Below are positions 18,983-26,514 of a DNA stretch of 26,917 nucleotides, in pieces (within the stretch, counting starts at the first letter, position 1; every line of letters starts with the position of its first letter). Position numbers and translations under genes: made by a program. Source of the stretch: Paenarthrobacter nitroguajacolicus JCM 14115. GTDB taxonomy: Bacteria; Actinomycetota; Actinomycetes; Actinomycetales; Micrococcaceae. Location: positions 1 through 26,917 of the forward strand of contig BBFS01000066.1 in assembly GCA_001313365.1 (NCBI GenBank), read 5' to 3'. The notes under the pieces were generated by a model, which searched no databases, was not told where the DNA came from, and saw only the letters and a program-made list of their open reading frames with translations.

Positions 18983-19908
18983 TGTTCAACCTCCTTGCGG
19001 TTCAGGAACATGGACAGGGGCAGGATGATGGCCGTGACAATGAGGAACAGGACCACGTTCCCGGCCGTGGACAGGCCGTAGAAGCCGGCTTGGTACTGCT
19101 TGTAGATGACGGACGCGATGACGTCCGAGGTAAATCCCGGGCCACCCTTGGTCATAGCCAGATCAGGTCGAAAGAGCGGAGTCCGCCAATGAGCGACAGG
19201 ATGATGACCGTTGCGGTAGCCGGGCGGGCGAGTGGGAGGGTGATGTTGAAGAAGCTCTTGAAAGAGCTGGCGCCGTCCATCTTGGCAGCTTCAAAGTACT
19301 CCTGCGGGATGGAGACGATGCCCGCGATGTAGATGACCGTGGCCAGGCCAACGCCCTTCCAGACATCCACCAAAGCTACGGAAAGCAGCGCCCACGCCGG
19401 GTCGGTGAGCCACGCGGGCCCTTGGATACCGATGGCCGCGAGGCCCTCGTTGATCATGCCGTTACGGGGGATCCATCAAGGCGGTGAAGACAATGCCGAC
19501 GCCGATGCTGCTCAGCAGCACGGGAAAGAACATGACCGAGCGGAGGTAACCGCGGGCGATGATCTGGGAGGTCAGCAGGACTGCCAGAAGCATCCCCAGG
19601 ACGATCTTCAGGACGGAGGTGACTATCCCATAGATGAAGGTGTTGGTCAGGCCCTTGATCAGCGCAGGTTCCTGGAAGAACTGAACAAAGTTATCCAGGC
19701 CAATAAAGGTGAATTCGTTGAGGTTCCAGCGCGTCAGGCTGAAGAAGAACGAGACAACCGTCGGGACCAGGAACAGTGCGGTGTAAATGACCGCAGCGGG
19801 AAGGTAAAACCAGTACGGATAAGCTGACTTACCCTTGCGGCGCTTGGGGTGGGCAACCTGCGGTACTTGACGTACCGCCGTCGCCGTCGGTGCTGTGTTG
19901 AGTGTCAT
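18979..19908 (-). CDS. Carbohydrate ABC transporter permease (MalF-type; frameshifted)
   Basis: About 309 codons with six membrane helices. A basic, Pro-rich cytoplasmic N-terminus is followed by YWFYLPAAVIYTALFLVPTV, TRWNLNEFTFIGLDNFVQFF and the EAA loop PQEYFEAAKMDGASSFKSFF; the reading ends LSMFLNRKEVEQ. ATG 19908 has GGAGAG 4 bases upstream. Two frame corrections restore continuity: the G5 run at 19466-19470 (should read DPRNGM) and one missing base near 19151 (should read DLIWAMTKGGPGF). It lies 60 bases after the binding-protein gene across a hairpin, and overlaps the next permease by four bases. Confidence 0.88.
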
Positions 19909-19923
19909 GAGGTCTCTCCAAGG

Positions 19924-19952
19924 GCCGTCCGGGCCGGGAAGACCCGGACGGC
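19924..19952 (-). terminator. Intra-operon hairpin between binding protein and permeases
   Basis: GCCGTCCGGG pairs perfectly with CCCGGACGGC (10 bp, 9-base loop) in the 60-base gap after the binding-protein stop. Hairpins here are common in sugar-ABC operons and give partial termination or mRNA protection, so that more binding protein than permease is made. That role is inferred. Confidence 0.5.
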
Positions 19953-19968
19953 TTGTAGGTTTCGGAGG

Positions 19969-21295
19969 TTAGTTCCAGCCAGGCAGGTTGAGCTGCTTGG
20001 CCTGCTTTTTGACGTCCTCGTCGTAGAGGGCGGCGCCGTCCTTGGCGGAGCGGATACCCGAGCCGACCTCGACGGTGATCTGTTCAAGAGCGGGACTTGA
20101 CCGGGGGGGACAGGAATTCCAGCGCGGGGGGGCTGTTTTTGGCTTCATCCTCGAAGTACGGGAGCATGTCCTTTACTGCATCCGGTACATCAGAAGGCAG
20201 TTCGCAGTCCTTGACGAGATACGGGCCAGCTGCGCCGACTGCGGCGGTTTGGGCGTCACAGCCTGCCTTGCTGGCGATGAATGCTTGGAGCTTTTTGGCT
20301 TCCTCCATGTTTTTGGAGGACTTGGGGGATGTAGGTACCGCCCGGCATCCAGACTGTTAGCTTGTTCTTGGAAGCGTCATCCCCCCCAGGAAGCGGGAAG
20401 AGCCCCAGATCGTTGAGCTTGTCCGGGTAGGTCACTTTGATGTTGTTCAAAGCAAAGCTCAGGATCGGGTATTGCGCTCCTTCGCCGTTGATCAGCATGT
20501 CTTGTGCCTGCTGATAGGTGGTGGAGGCGAAGTCCTCGTTAAACAGACCGGCCTTACCTGCCTCCTCGAGGTGCTCAAAGCCCTTGACTGCGGCAGCGTT
20601 CGTTGCGAATTTGGCCTTGTTGGCTGTGTAGTCTGCCGGGAAGTTGGGGTCCGCGGTCACCACGTTGGCGAAGTCACCCAGGACGAAGAGCTGCGAGGTC
20701 CACGTGGTCTGGTAGGACTGGATGATCGGCGCGATGCCCGCGTCTTTGATCTTGCGGCTGTTCTCCATGAATTCGTCCCAGGTCTTGGGGGGGACGGACA
20801 AGCCGAGTTTTTCGTAGACCTTCTTGTTGTAAAGCACGGCTCCGGCCATGCCGGTGCTGAAGGGAACTCCGTACACTTCACTGCCGGACGTCACCACGGG
20901 TTTGAAGGACTCCGTGATGTTGGACAGGTAGGGCTCGTTGGTGATGGGCTGCAGGTTCTGTTCAGGATTGATCTGTTGCAGCAGTGAGCCGGTGTTGTAG
21001 TTGAAGACGTCCGCCATGTCACCGGTGGAGAGCCGCGTCTTGACGATGTTGTCACCATCGCCGCCCTGCGGACGGGTTTCCACCTCGACTTTGATTCCGG
21101 GATTGGCTGCAGTGAATTCTTCGGCGACCTTTTCCGCTGCGGCAACGGTGTTTTCGGCGTTGTCCACCAGCACGTGATGGTCTCTTCGTCTCCATTGGCG
21201 GTGGAGCCACCGCCGCTACAACCGGTCAGAGCCAGTGCCAGGACTGTCACTCCTCCAGCCAGAGCGGCCCAGCGCTGCTTGCTCGATACGGCCAT
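19969..21295 (-). CDS. Sugar ABC transporter substrate-binding lipoprotein (frameshifted)
   Basis: About 442 codons. The N-terminus is a lipoprotein signal (WAALAGGVTVLALALTGC; lipobox LTGC, Cys about residue 26) followed by a Gly/Ser linker. The body is family-1 (CUT1) solute-binding: AAEKVAEEFTAANPGIKVEV, LSTGDMADVFNYNTGSLLQQ, YGVPFSTGMAGAVLYNKKVY, KTWDEFMENSRKIKDAGI, and near the end DEDVKKQAKQLNLPGWN. GAGGAGGT lies 4 bases before ATG 21295. Frame corrections are needed near 21178, 20330 and 20090. It is the first gene of the permease-rhamnosidase operon and is transcribed from the LacI-controlled promoter at 21409-21437. With a rhamnosidase in the operon, its ligand is probably a rhamnose-containing oligosaccharide or glycoside. 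Confidence 0.9.
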
Positions 21296-21386
21296 CTTTA
21301 CCTCCTCGTAAAGCCACGGACTTCGCAGTCTGTGGAACGTTTCAAACCCGGCCTTTGAATGTTCTTGTGGCCGTGCGTGGATTTGT

Positions 21387-21400
21387 GTAGATCGGTCTAC
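21387..21400. promoter_or_regulatory. LacI-type operator 1
   Basis: GTAGATCGGTCTAC is a near-perfect 14-base palindrome (ideal GTAGATC-GATCTAC with a central CG, as LacI-family sites have). It starts a few bases downstream of the predicted start point (~21402) of the ABC operon, where binding would block transcription. Confidence 0.7.
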
Positions 21401-21408
21401 GTTTGTCT

Positions 21409-21437
21409 ACTGTAAGTCATCTCACAGCCCTTGCCAA
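21409..21437 (-). promoter_or_regulatory. Sigma-70 promoter of the ABC-rhamnosidase operon
   Basis: On the minus strand TTGGCA (21437-21432) and TACAGT (21414-21409) are separated by exactly 17 bases, a good match to the housekeeping consensus. The expected start is near 21402, leaving a ~105-base leader before ATG 21295. Operators lie on both sides. Confidence 0.65.
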
Positions 21438-21446
21438 GAGTTTTTC

Positions 21447-21460
21447 GTAGATCAATCTAC
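21447..21460. promoter_or_regulatory. LacI-type operator 2
   Basis: GTAGATCAATCTAC repeats operator 1 with two changes at the centre, exactly 60 bases away. It lies upstream of the ABC promoter and overlaps the candidate -10 box TACAAT (21458-21463) of the divergent lacI-type gene. It could therefore serve both looping repression and autoregulation. Confidence 0.7.
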
Positions 21461-21463
21461 AAT
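21458..21463 (+). promoter_or_regulatory. Candidate -10 box of the LacI-family regulator gene
   Basis: TACAAT is one base from the ideal TATAAT and sits about 40 bases before ATG 21502, partly inside operator 2. No clear -35 element was found at 16-18 bases, so the promoter may be weak or extended. Confidence 0.35.
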
Positions 21464-21501
21464 TACGGAGAAGGACACTGCCGAAGGGGGGGATAGACGC
21501 C

Positions 21502-22554
21502 ATGGAACAGCTAAAGCGGGCCACCATCAGCGACGTAGCTGATCACGCCGGCGTTTCACGCGCGGCGGTCTCCAAGGTCCTGCGCAACGCCTATGGGGTG
21601 AGCCCCCCCGCCATGCGGACCAAGGTCGAGGAATCGATGGCACTCCTCAACTACCGCCCTCTTGCCCTTGCCCGCGGAATGCGCGGCAACAGCTATACCT
21701 TGGGCGTATTCCTGGTGGACCTTTCCAACACCTTCTTCTCGGTCTTGGTCGAGGGCATCCGGGACGTGGCGGAGGAACTTGGCTACCAGGTTCTGATCGG
21801 TCAAGCCCGGCACGGGCTTGACGCACAGCAGAAGCTCATCGAAGCCATGATTGACCGCCGCATGGACGGACTGTTGCTCATTGCGCCCTTCGGTCCAAAT
21901 GAAGAATTGGAGAAGCTTGGCCGCAGCATCCCCCCCGTTGTTGTCCTCGGCCGCCACGGACCTGCCCAATACTTTGACACCGTTGCCAGCGACGACATAG
22001 CAGGCAGCGCACTTATTGTGGACCACCTTGTATCGCTGGGTCATGAGCGGATCTCGATGCTCGCCAACACGCAGCCCGACAGCGAACCAGGCATGCCACA
22101 AACAGTCCGCCGCCACGGCTACGATCAGGCGATGGAAAAGCACGGTCTGGCCGAGCACATTGATCACGTGCCCGGTCGGTGGGGGCTATGAGAGCGGATT
22201 GGAAGCGGGGGGGCGGTCCATAGCGAACCGTCCCCCTTGCCAAACGCCCCCACCGCACTACACGGTGCGCCGACGTCGCAGCACTTGGCGCCTTCACAAG
22301 CCTTTTCGATGCCGGGATCAGGATTCCCGCGGACATCTCGTTGGTGGGTTACGACAATGTCCCCCTCCGCTTCACTGCCACCCATCGGACTGACCACGGT
22401 AGACCAATCAGGTGTTCAGATGGGCCGGCAAGCGGCAGAACTGCTGCTCTCGAGAATTGAGGGACGCAGCGAGTCGGAGCATATTCTGATCCCGCCGAAG
22501 CTGATCGTACGCAAGACAACGTCGAAGCCTAGCCGTCAAGTGACCACGTCATAA
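21502..22554 (+). CDS. LacI-family transcriptional regulator (frameshifted)
   Basis: N-terminal LacI helix-turn-helix: TISDVADHAGVSRAAVSKVL, then the hinge region ALLNYRPLALARGMRG. The periplasmic-binding-like sensor domain follows: TLGVFLVDLSNTFFSVLVEG, IDRRMDGLLLIAPFG, VLGRHGPAQYFDTVASDD, LVSLGHERISMLANTQPD, then DISLVGYDNVPLASLPPIGL and TTVDQSGVQMGRQAAELLL. About 350 codons. The ribosome site region (GAAGG) is followed by a G7 run at 21486-21492. Frame changes cluster at 22188 (G5), 22231 (C5), 22246 (C5) and near 22370. It diverges from the sugar ABC operon over a 206-base gap with two matching operators, so it almost certainly represses that operon. The inducer is probably rhamnose or a rhamnoside. 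Confidence 0.9.
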
Positions 22555-22605
22555 ACAAGTACGTCCAATCGCTGAAGCGGTAATGACCCGCCCGCTCACC
22601 TGCCG

Positions 22606-23552
22606 TCAGTCGAGTAGCGCTACGCCGAACTCGGCGACGACGGCCCGCAATTCCCTGAGGTAGTGCTGCGCTTGGTCGGTGAGCGGGATCGCTGCGTGGC
22701 CGATCCAGCCGATCTCGATGCGTTCGTCAACGTCGAGCGGGATGGCGACGATCTCCGGGTCGAGCTCCCCCCCGCTGATGATGCCCGTCGAGATCGTGTA
22801 GCCGTGGAGCCCGATCATGAGGTTGAAGATCGTGGCACGGTCAGAGACCCGTATCTCCTGCTTACTGGACATGGTGGAGAGAATCTCCTCGGCGAAGTAA
22901 AAGGAGTTGTTCGCACCTTGATCGAAGGTTAGGCGTGGCAAGCCGGCGAGATCATCGAGAGTCGCACGCTCTTTTGAGGCGAGCGGGTTGTGCCGTGAAA
23001 TGAAAATGTGCGGATCGGCGAGGAAAAGCGGAGTGAACGCGAGCCGGATTCCCGAAGCAGCTTGTCGATGACCTTCCGGTTGAAATCGTTCCGGTAGAGG
23101 ATGCCTATCTCGCTGCGGAGCGTCCGGACATCCTCGATGATGTCCCAGGTGCGGGACTCACGGAGCGAGAATTCGTATTCGGCCACATCAGTGGCCTTGA
23201 CCATCCTGACGAAGCGTCCACCGCGAACGAGTAGTGCTGCGTTGACACCCCCCCGAGCAGACGTCGCCGCGGTGGCCTGCCAAGGTAGCGCTGCTCGAGG
23301 AGAGCAAACTGCTCGACGACCTGCCTCGCGTAGCCAAGGAACTCTACCCCCGTCGGCGGTGAGGGTGGCCCCGCGGGCGGAGCGAACCAGTAGCGCACGG
23401 CCAACCCGGGCCTCAAGGTCCTTCATCGATGCGGACATTGTCGGCTGCGCTACGTAGAGAAGATCGGCAGCCGCGGAGATCGAGCCCTCCGCTGCAACTT
23501 CTATGAAGTAGCGGAGCTGCTGCAGGGTCAATCCGCTCGAAATCTGGGCCAT
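22606..23552 (-). CDS. LysR-family transcriptional regulator (frameshifted)
   Basis: N-terminal winged helix typical of LysR: LTLQQLRYFIEVAAEGSISA, AADLLYVAQPTMSASMKDLE, ARVGRALLVRSARGATLTADG. The effector domain follows with VSTQHYSFAVDAFVRMVK, IGILYRNDFNRKVIDKLL, PHIFISRHNPLAS, LDDLAGLPRLTFDQG, and the end YLRELRAVVAEFGVALLD. About 315 codons. Frame changes lie near 23346 (C5), 23215 and 23047. Its ATG 23552 lies 122 bases from the mesX ATG at 23675, with a partial dyad between them. It is therefore the likely activator of the mesX-mesD-flavin reductase operon, perhaps responding to sulfur or methionine status. The effector is unknown. Confidence 0.87.
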
Positions 23553-23561
23553 AGGAAAATT

Positions 23562-23577
23562 CTATATCAATGCATAG
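23562..23577. promoter_or_regulatory. LysR-type box between lysR and mesX
   Basis: CTATATCAATGCATAG is an interrupted dyad (CTAT...ATAG) enclosing an AT-rich T-N(11-12)-A element in otherwise GC-rich DNA. It begins 10 bases upstream of the lysR start and lies about 50 bases upstream of the predicted mesX start point, which suits both autoregulation and activation. Confidence 0.5.
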
Positions 23578-23606
23578 CAACCACTAGTTACCTGATACCC
23601 CCGTCC

Positions 23607-23612
23607 TAGGCT
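23607..23612 (+). promoter_or_regulatory. Candidate -10 box of the mesX operon
   Basis: TAGGCT matches the -10 form also proposed at 10764-10769. There is no convincing -35 hexamer 16-18 bases upstream, as expected for an activator-dependent promoter. The predicted start point falls at about 23618-23619. Confidence 0.35.
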
Positions 23613-23674
23613 GCACCATGGATACATCCCCCTTCGGAAAGGCCGTCTCCGGCCCATCAACGGATTGGCAGCAC

Positions 23675-24684
23675 ATGGCAGACGACTTCACCTTCAGTAT
23701 CACCACGACCCCCCCCTTCGACGAGGACTACTCCCCGTCGGAAGCTCGCGGATCACGACAAACTTCGCCAACCTGGCACGGGGGGGCGAGCACCGCCAGG
23801 AGAACCTGCGCAACGCCTTGACCATGATTCGGCGCCGCTTCAACGATCTCGCCAGCTGGGACAACCCGGATCGGGACCGTTACACGCTCGAGCTTGAGAT
23901 CGTTTCCGTGCAGATAGAGTTCACTGCCGAAGGTACGGATCAGAAGTTCCCCCCTGTTCGAGGTTCTCGACATCCAGATCGTCGACCAGCTGAACGGGGT
24001 CCGCCACCAAGGATCGTGGGGGGGAACAACTTCTCCTCCTACGTCCGTGACTTTGACTTCAGCGTGGTACTGCCGGCGGCGGCAGCGGAGGCAGGCAAGC
24101 CCACCGTTCCCGAGGACTTCGGCGATCTTCACGGCAAACTGTTCCAGCAATTCCTCGATTCCCCCCCGGCATGTCAGGAACGCTTCCCGCAGCCGCCGGT
24201 GGTGTGCATCAGCGTCTCCACGACCAAGACGTACCGGCGAACGGAGAACCGTCACCCGGTCCTGGGCGTCGAGTACCAGCAGGACGAGTTCTCGCTGACG
24301 GACGCGTACTTCGCGAAGATGGGGCTGCAGGTTCGCTACTTCATGCCACGCGGCAGCGTTGCGCCGCTGGCCTTCTATTTCCGCGGCGACCTGCTCAACG
24401 ACTACTCCAACCTGCAGCTCATCGGCACGATCAGCACCATGGAGACGTTCCAGAAGATCTACCGCCCGGAGGTCTACAACGCGAACTCCGCCGCCGCCGT
24501 CGTCTACCAACCGAGCCTGGGAGAGCAGGATTACTCCCGGACCCAGATCGATTACGACCGCGTCGAGCGCAGTCAGCTAGCGGTCACTCAGGCGAAGTAC
24601 ACGGAGGAACACTTCATCACGCCCCCCCACAAGGATCTATTGGACCAGTGGACCGCCAAATACCCCCCCGCTCTCGTCAACTGA
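23675..24684 (+). CDS. mesX: MesX, DUF1852 putative oxygenase of the MesD methionine-synthase system (frameshifted)
   Basis: About 336 codons. The sequence matches the DUF1852/MesX family end to end: ADDFTFSITTTPFDEDYSPS, ITTNFANLARGEHRQENLRN, YTLELEIVSVQIEF, GNNFSSYVRDFDFSVVLP, VCISVSTTKTYRRTENRHPV, LGVEYQQDEFSLTDAYFAKM, QVRYFMPRGSVAPLAFYF. MesX is a protein of unproven chemistry, thought to be an oxygenase, that partner methionine synthase MesD needs in other bacteria. ATG 23675 is chosen because family members begin just before the DFTF motif; an in-frame ATG at 23618 adds 19 residues and has no ribosome site either. Frame changes lie near 23745, 23955 (C6) and 24012. It is followed 20 bases later by mesD. 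Confidence 0.85.
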
Positions 24685-24704
24685 CCCACGGAGAATCGTC
24701 AATC

Positions 24705-25752
24705 ATGAACACACTTTTGCCCACCACCGTTGTCGGAAGCCTGCCGAAACCATCCTGGCTGGCACAGCCGGAGACTCTTTGGTCCCCCGTGGAAGCTGGA
24801 CGGAAACACGCTTCTCGAGCAAGCAGGATGCGCTGCGTATTGCCATCCACGAGCAGAGCCGACGCGGTATCGACATCGTCAGCGACGGCGAGCAAACCCG
24901 CCAGCACTTCGTCACGACCTTCATAGAGCATCTCAGCGGGGTCGACTTTGAACAGCGCAAGACCGTGCGCATCCGCGATCGCTACGACGCCAGCGTGCCG
25001 ACCGTCGTCGGAGCGGTGCGCCGCGAGCGGCCAGTATTCGTCGAAGACGCAAAGTTCCTCCGCGCAACCACCGACCGGCCGATCAAATGGACTCTTCCCG
25101 GTCCCATGACCATGGTGGACACACTCTTCGATGACCACTACAAGAGCCGCGAGAAGCTGGCCTGGGAGTTCGCTGCGATCCTGAACCAGGAGGCGAAGGA
25201 ACTGGAGGCGGCCGGCGTGGACATCATCCAGTTCGACGAGCCCGCGTTCAATGTCTTCCTCGATGAGGTCAAGGACTGGGGCGTGGCTGCGCTTGAGAGA
25301 GCGGCAGAAGGGCTGCGTGCGGAGACCGCCGTCCACATCTGCTACGGCTACGGGATCAAGGCGAATACTGACTGGAAGGCGACGCTCGGCTCACAGTGGC
25401 GGCAGTACGAGGAAACGTTCCCGCTGCTTCAGAACTCCAGCATCGACATCATCTCGCTGGAATCCCAGAACTCCCACGTGCCCATGGACCTCATCGAGCT
25501 ACTCCGCGGCAAGAAAGTCATGCTCGGGGGGGCAATCGACGTCGCAAGCGAGACCATCGAGACCCCGGAGGAAGTCGCCGACACCCTCCGCAACGCCCTG
25601 CAGTTCGTCGATGCGGACAAGCTCATCCCCAGCTCCAACTGCGGCATGGCACCGTTCCCCCGCGACGTCGCACTGGCCAAACTGAGTGCCTCAGCGCAGG
25701 GACGAGAATCGTTCGCGAGGAACTCGAGCGCTCCGCACCCAAGGTGTCCTAA
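24705..25752 (+). CDS. mesD: MesD, short MetE-like folate-independent methionine synthase (frameshifted)
   Basis: About 349 codons, only the C-terminal-type barrel of MetE and without the folate-binding N-terminal half. It starts TTVVGSLPKPSWLAQPETLW, then RRGIDIVSDGEQTRQHF, KWTLPGPMTMVDTLFDDHY, VDIIQFDEPAF, AVHICYGYG, IDIISLESQNSHVP and SSNCGMAPFPRDVA. His and Cys of HICYG (about residues 210-212), Glu of SLES and Cys of SNCG (about 312) correspond to the MetE zinc ligands that activate homocysteine thiol. MesD forms methionine from homocysteine with a methyl donor that is not methyl-tetrahydrofolate and depends on MesX. GGAGA lies 10 bases before ATG 24705. Frame changes lie near 24785 (C5), 24820 and 25689. 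Adjacency to mesX separates it from stand-alone MetE-like proteins. Confidence 0.87.
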
Positions 25753-25754
25753 CG

Positions 25755-26331
25755 ATGTTTCATGCCTATCCCACCGACACTTGGCTGGGGGGGCTCCGAA
25801 GAAATCCTTCCCGCAGTCCCTCTCGGCCGACGAATTCAAAGCACTGTTCCGTGGCCACCCAGGCGGTGTCGCCGTCATCACGGCGGATGCCGGCGAAGGA
25901 CCCGTGGCGCTGACGGTATCGTCGGTGGTGTCAGTGAGTGCGGAACCTCCGTTGCTGATTTTCTCGGTCTCGGCACTGTCCTCTGCGTCCGAGGTGCTTT
26001 CGCGCGCCGAAACCGTCGTCGTGCACCTGCTGGACGCGCACGACGTCGACTTGGCGAAGTTTGGAGCGACCCCCGGCGCCGACCGCTTTGACCAGACGCA
26101 TCGCTGGTCCGCCCTTGCAACCGGCGAAGCGGTGTATGACGATGTCCGCGCTGGGTGCGCTGCGCCGTCATCAATCGCATGGAGGTGGGGGGGACTTCCA
26201 CAATCATCGCCGTTCACGCCCTGGAGTCGCGCGTGATGCGTGACGTCCCAGCGGGCGAACCCGGCGACGCTCTGGTCTACCACAACCGCTCATGGCACCG
26301 CCTGGGCGAGCATTCCAAGCTTGGCGGCTAA
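25755..26331 (+). CDS. Flavin reductase family protein (HpaC/SsuE-like; frameshifted)
   Basis: About 192 codons. Read across frames: KKSFPQSLSADEFKALFRGH, PGGVAVITADAGEGPVALTV, SSVVSVSAEPPLLIFSVSAL, AETVVVHLLDAHDVDLAKFG, DRFDQTHRWSALATGEAVYD, then STIIAVHALESRVM and ALVYHNRSWHRLGEHSKLGG. These are the flavin-binding signatures of NAD(P)H:flavin reductases that supply FMNH2 or FADH2 to two-component monooxygenases. ATG 25755 starts 2 bases after the mesD stop, so it belongs to the mes operon. The obvious client is MesX, which fits a reduced-flavin-dependent oxygenase. Frame changes lie at the G7 run 25787-25793 and near 26152. A strong terminator hairpin follows 40 bases later. Confidence 0.87.
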
Positions 26332-26371
26332 GCGCCGCGCCAACAACGCGAGGCGCCAAGCCGAACAGCGC

Positions 26372-26401
26372 ACGACGGCGGGAGGAAACTCCCGCCGTCG
26401 T
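26372..26401 (+). terminator. Rho-independent terminator of the mes operon
   Basis: ACGACGGCGGGA pairs perfectly with TCCCGCCGTCGT (12 bp) around the 6-base loop GGAAAC, followed by the moderately T-rich CTTCGTT. It lies 40 bases past the flavin reductase stop and before a convergent gene, so it may serve both directions. Confidence 0.8.
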
Positions 26402-26514
26402 CTTCGTTAACAGCGGAGACCTACTCTGGTGATTTGGACGACCCACAACCGGACGGCAACCCCCGTGGTGGCCAGGATCGAGTCCGCATGGGAGTCGGAC
26501 CGGCCCGTTACTGC

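Noticed and set aside
18125..19081. 318-codon open frame on the plus strand
   Set aside because: It is antisense to the intact MalG-type permease and rich in Asp, Glu, His and Arg, as expected for the complement of a membrane-protein gene.
21556..22167. 203-codon open frame on the minus strand
   Set aside because: It is the complement of the LacI-family sensor domain and shows no recognisable motif.
22555..22605. Terminator between the convergent lacI-type and lysR-type genes
   Set aside because: Only a short GC-rich inverted match is visible in the 51-base gap, with no convincing stem or U-tract.
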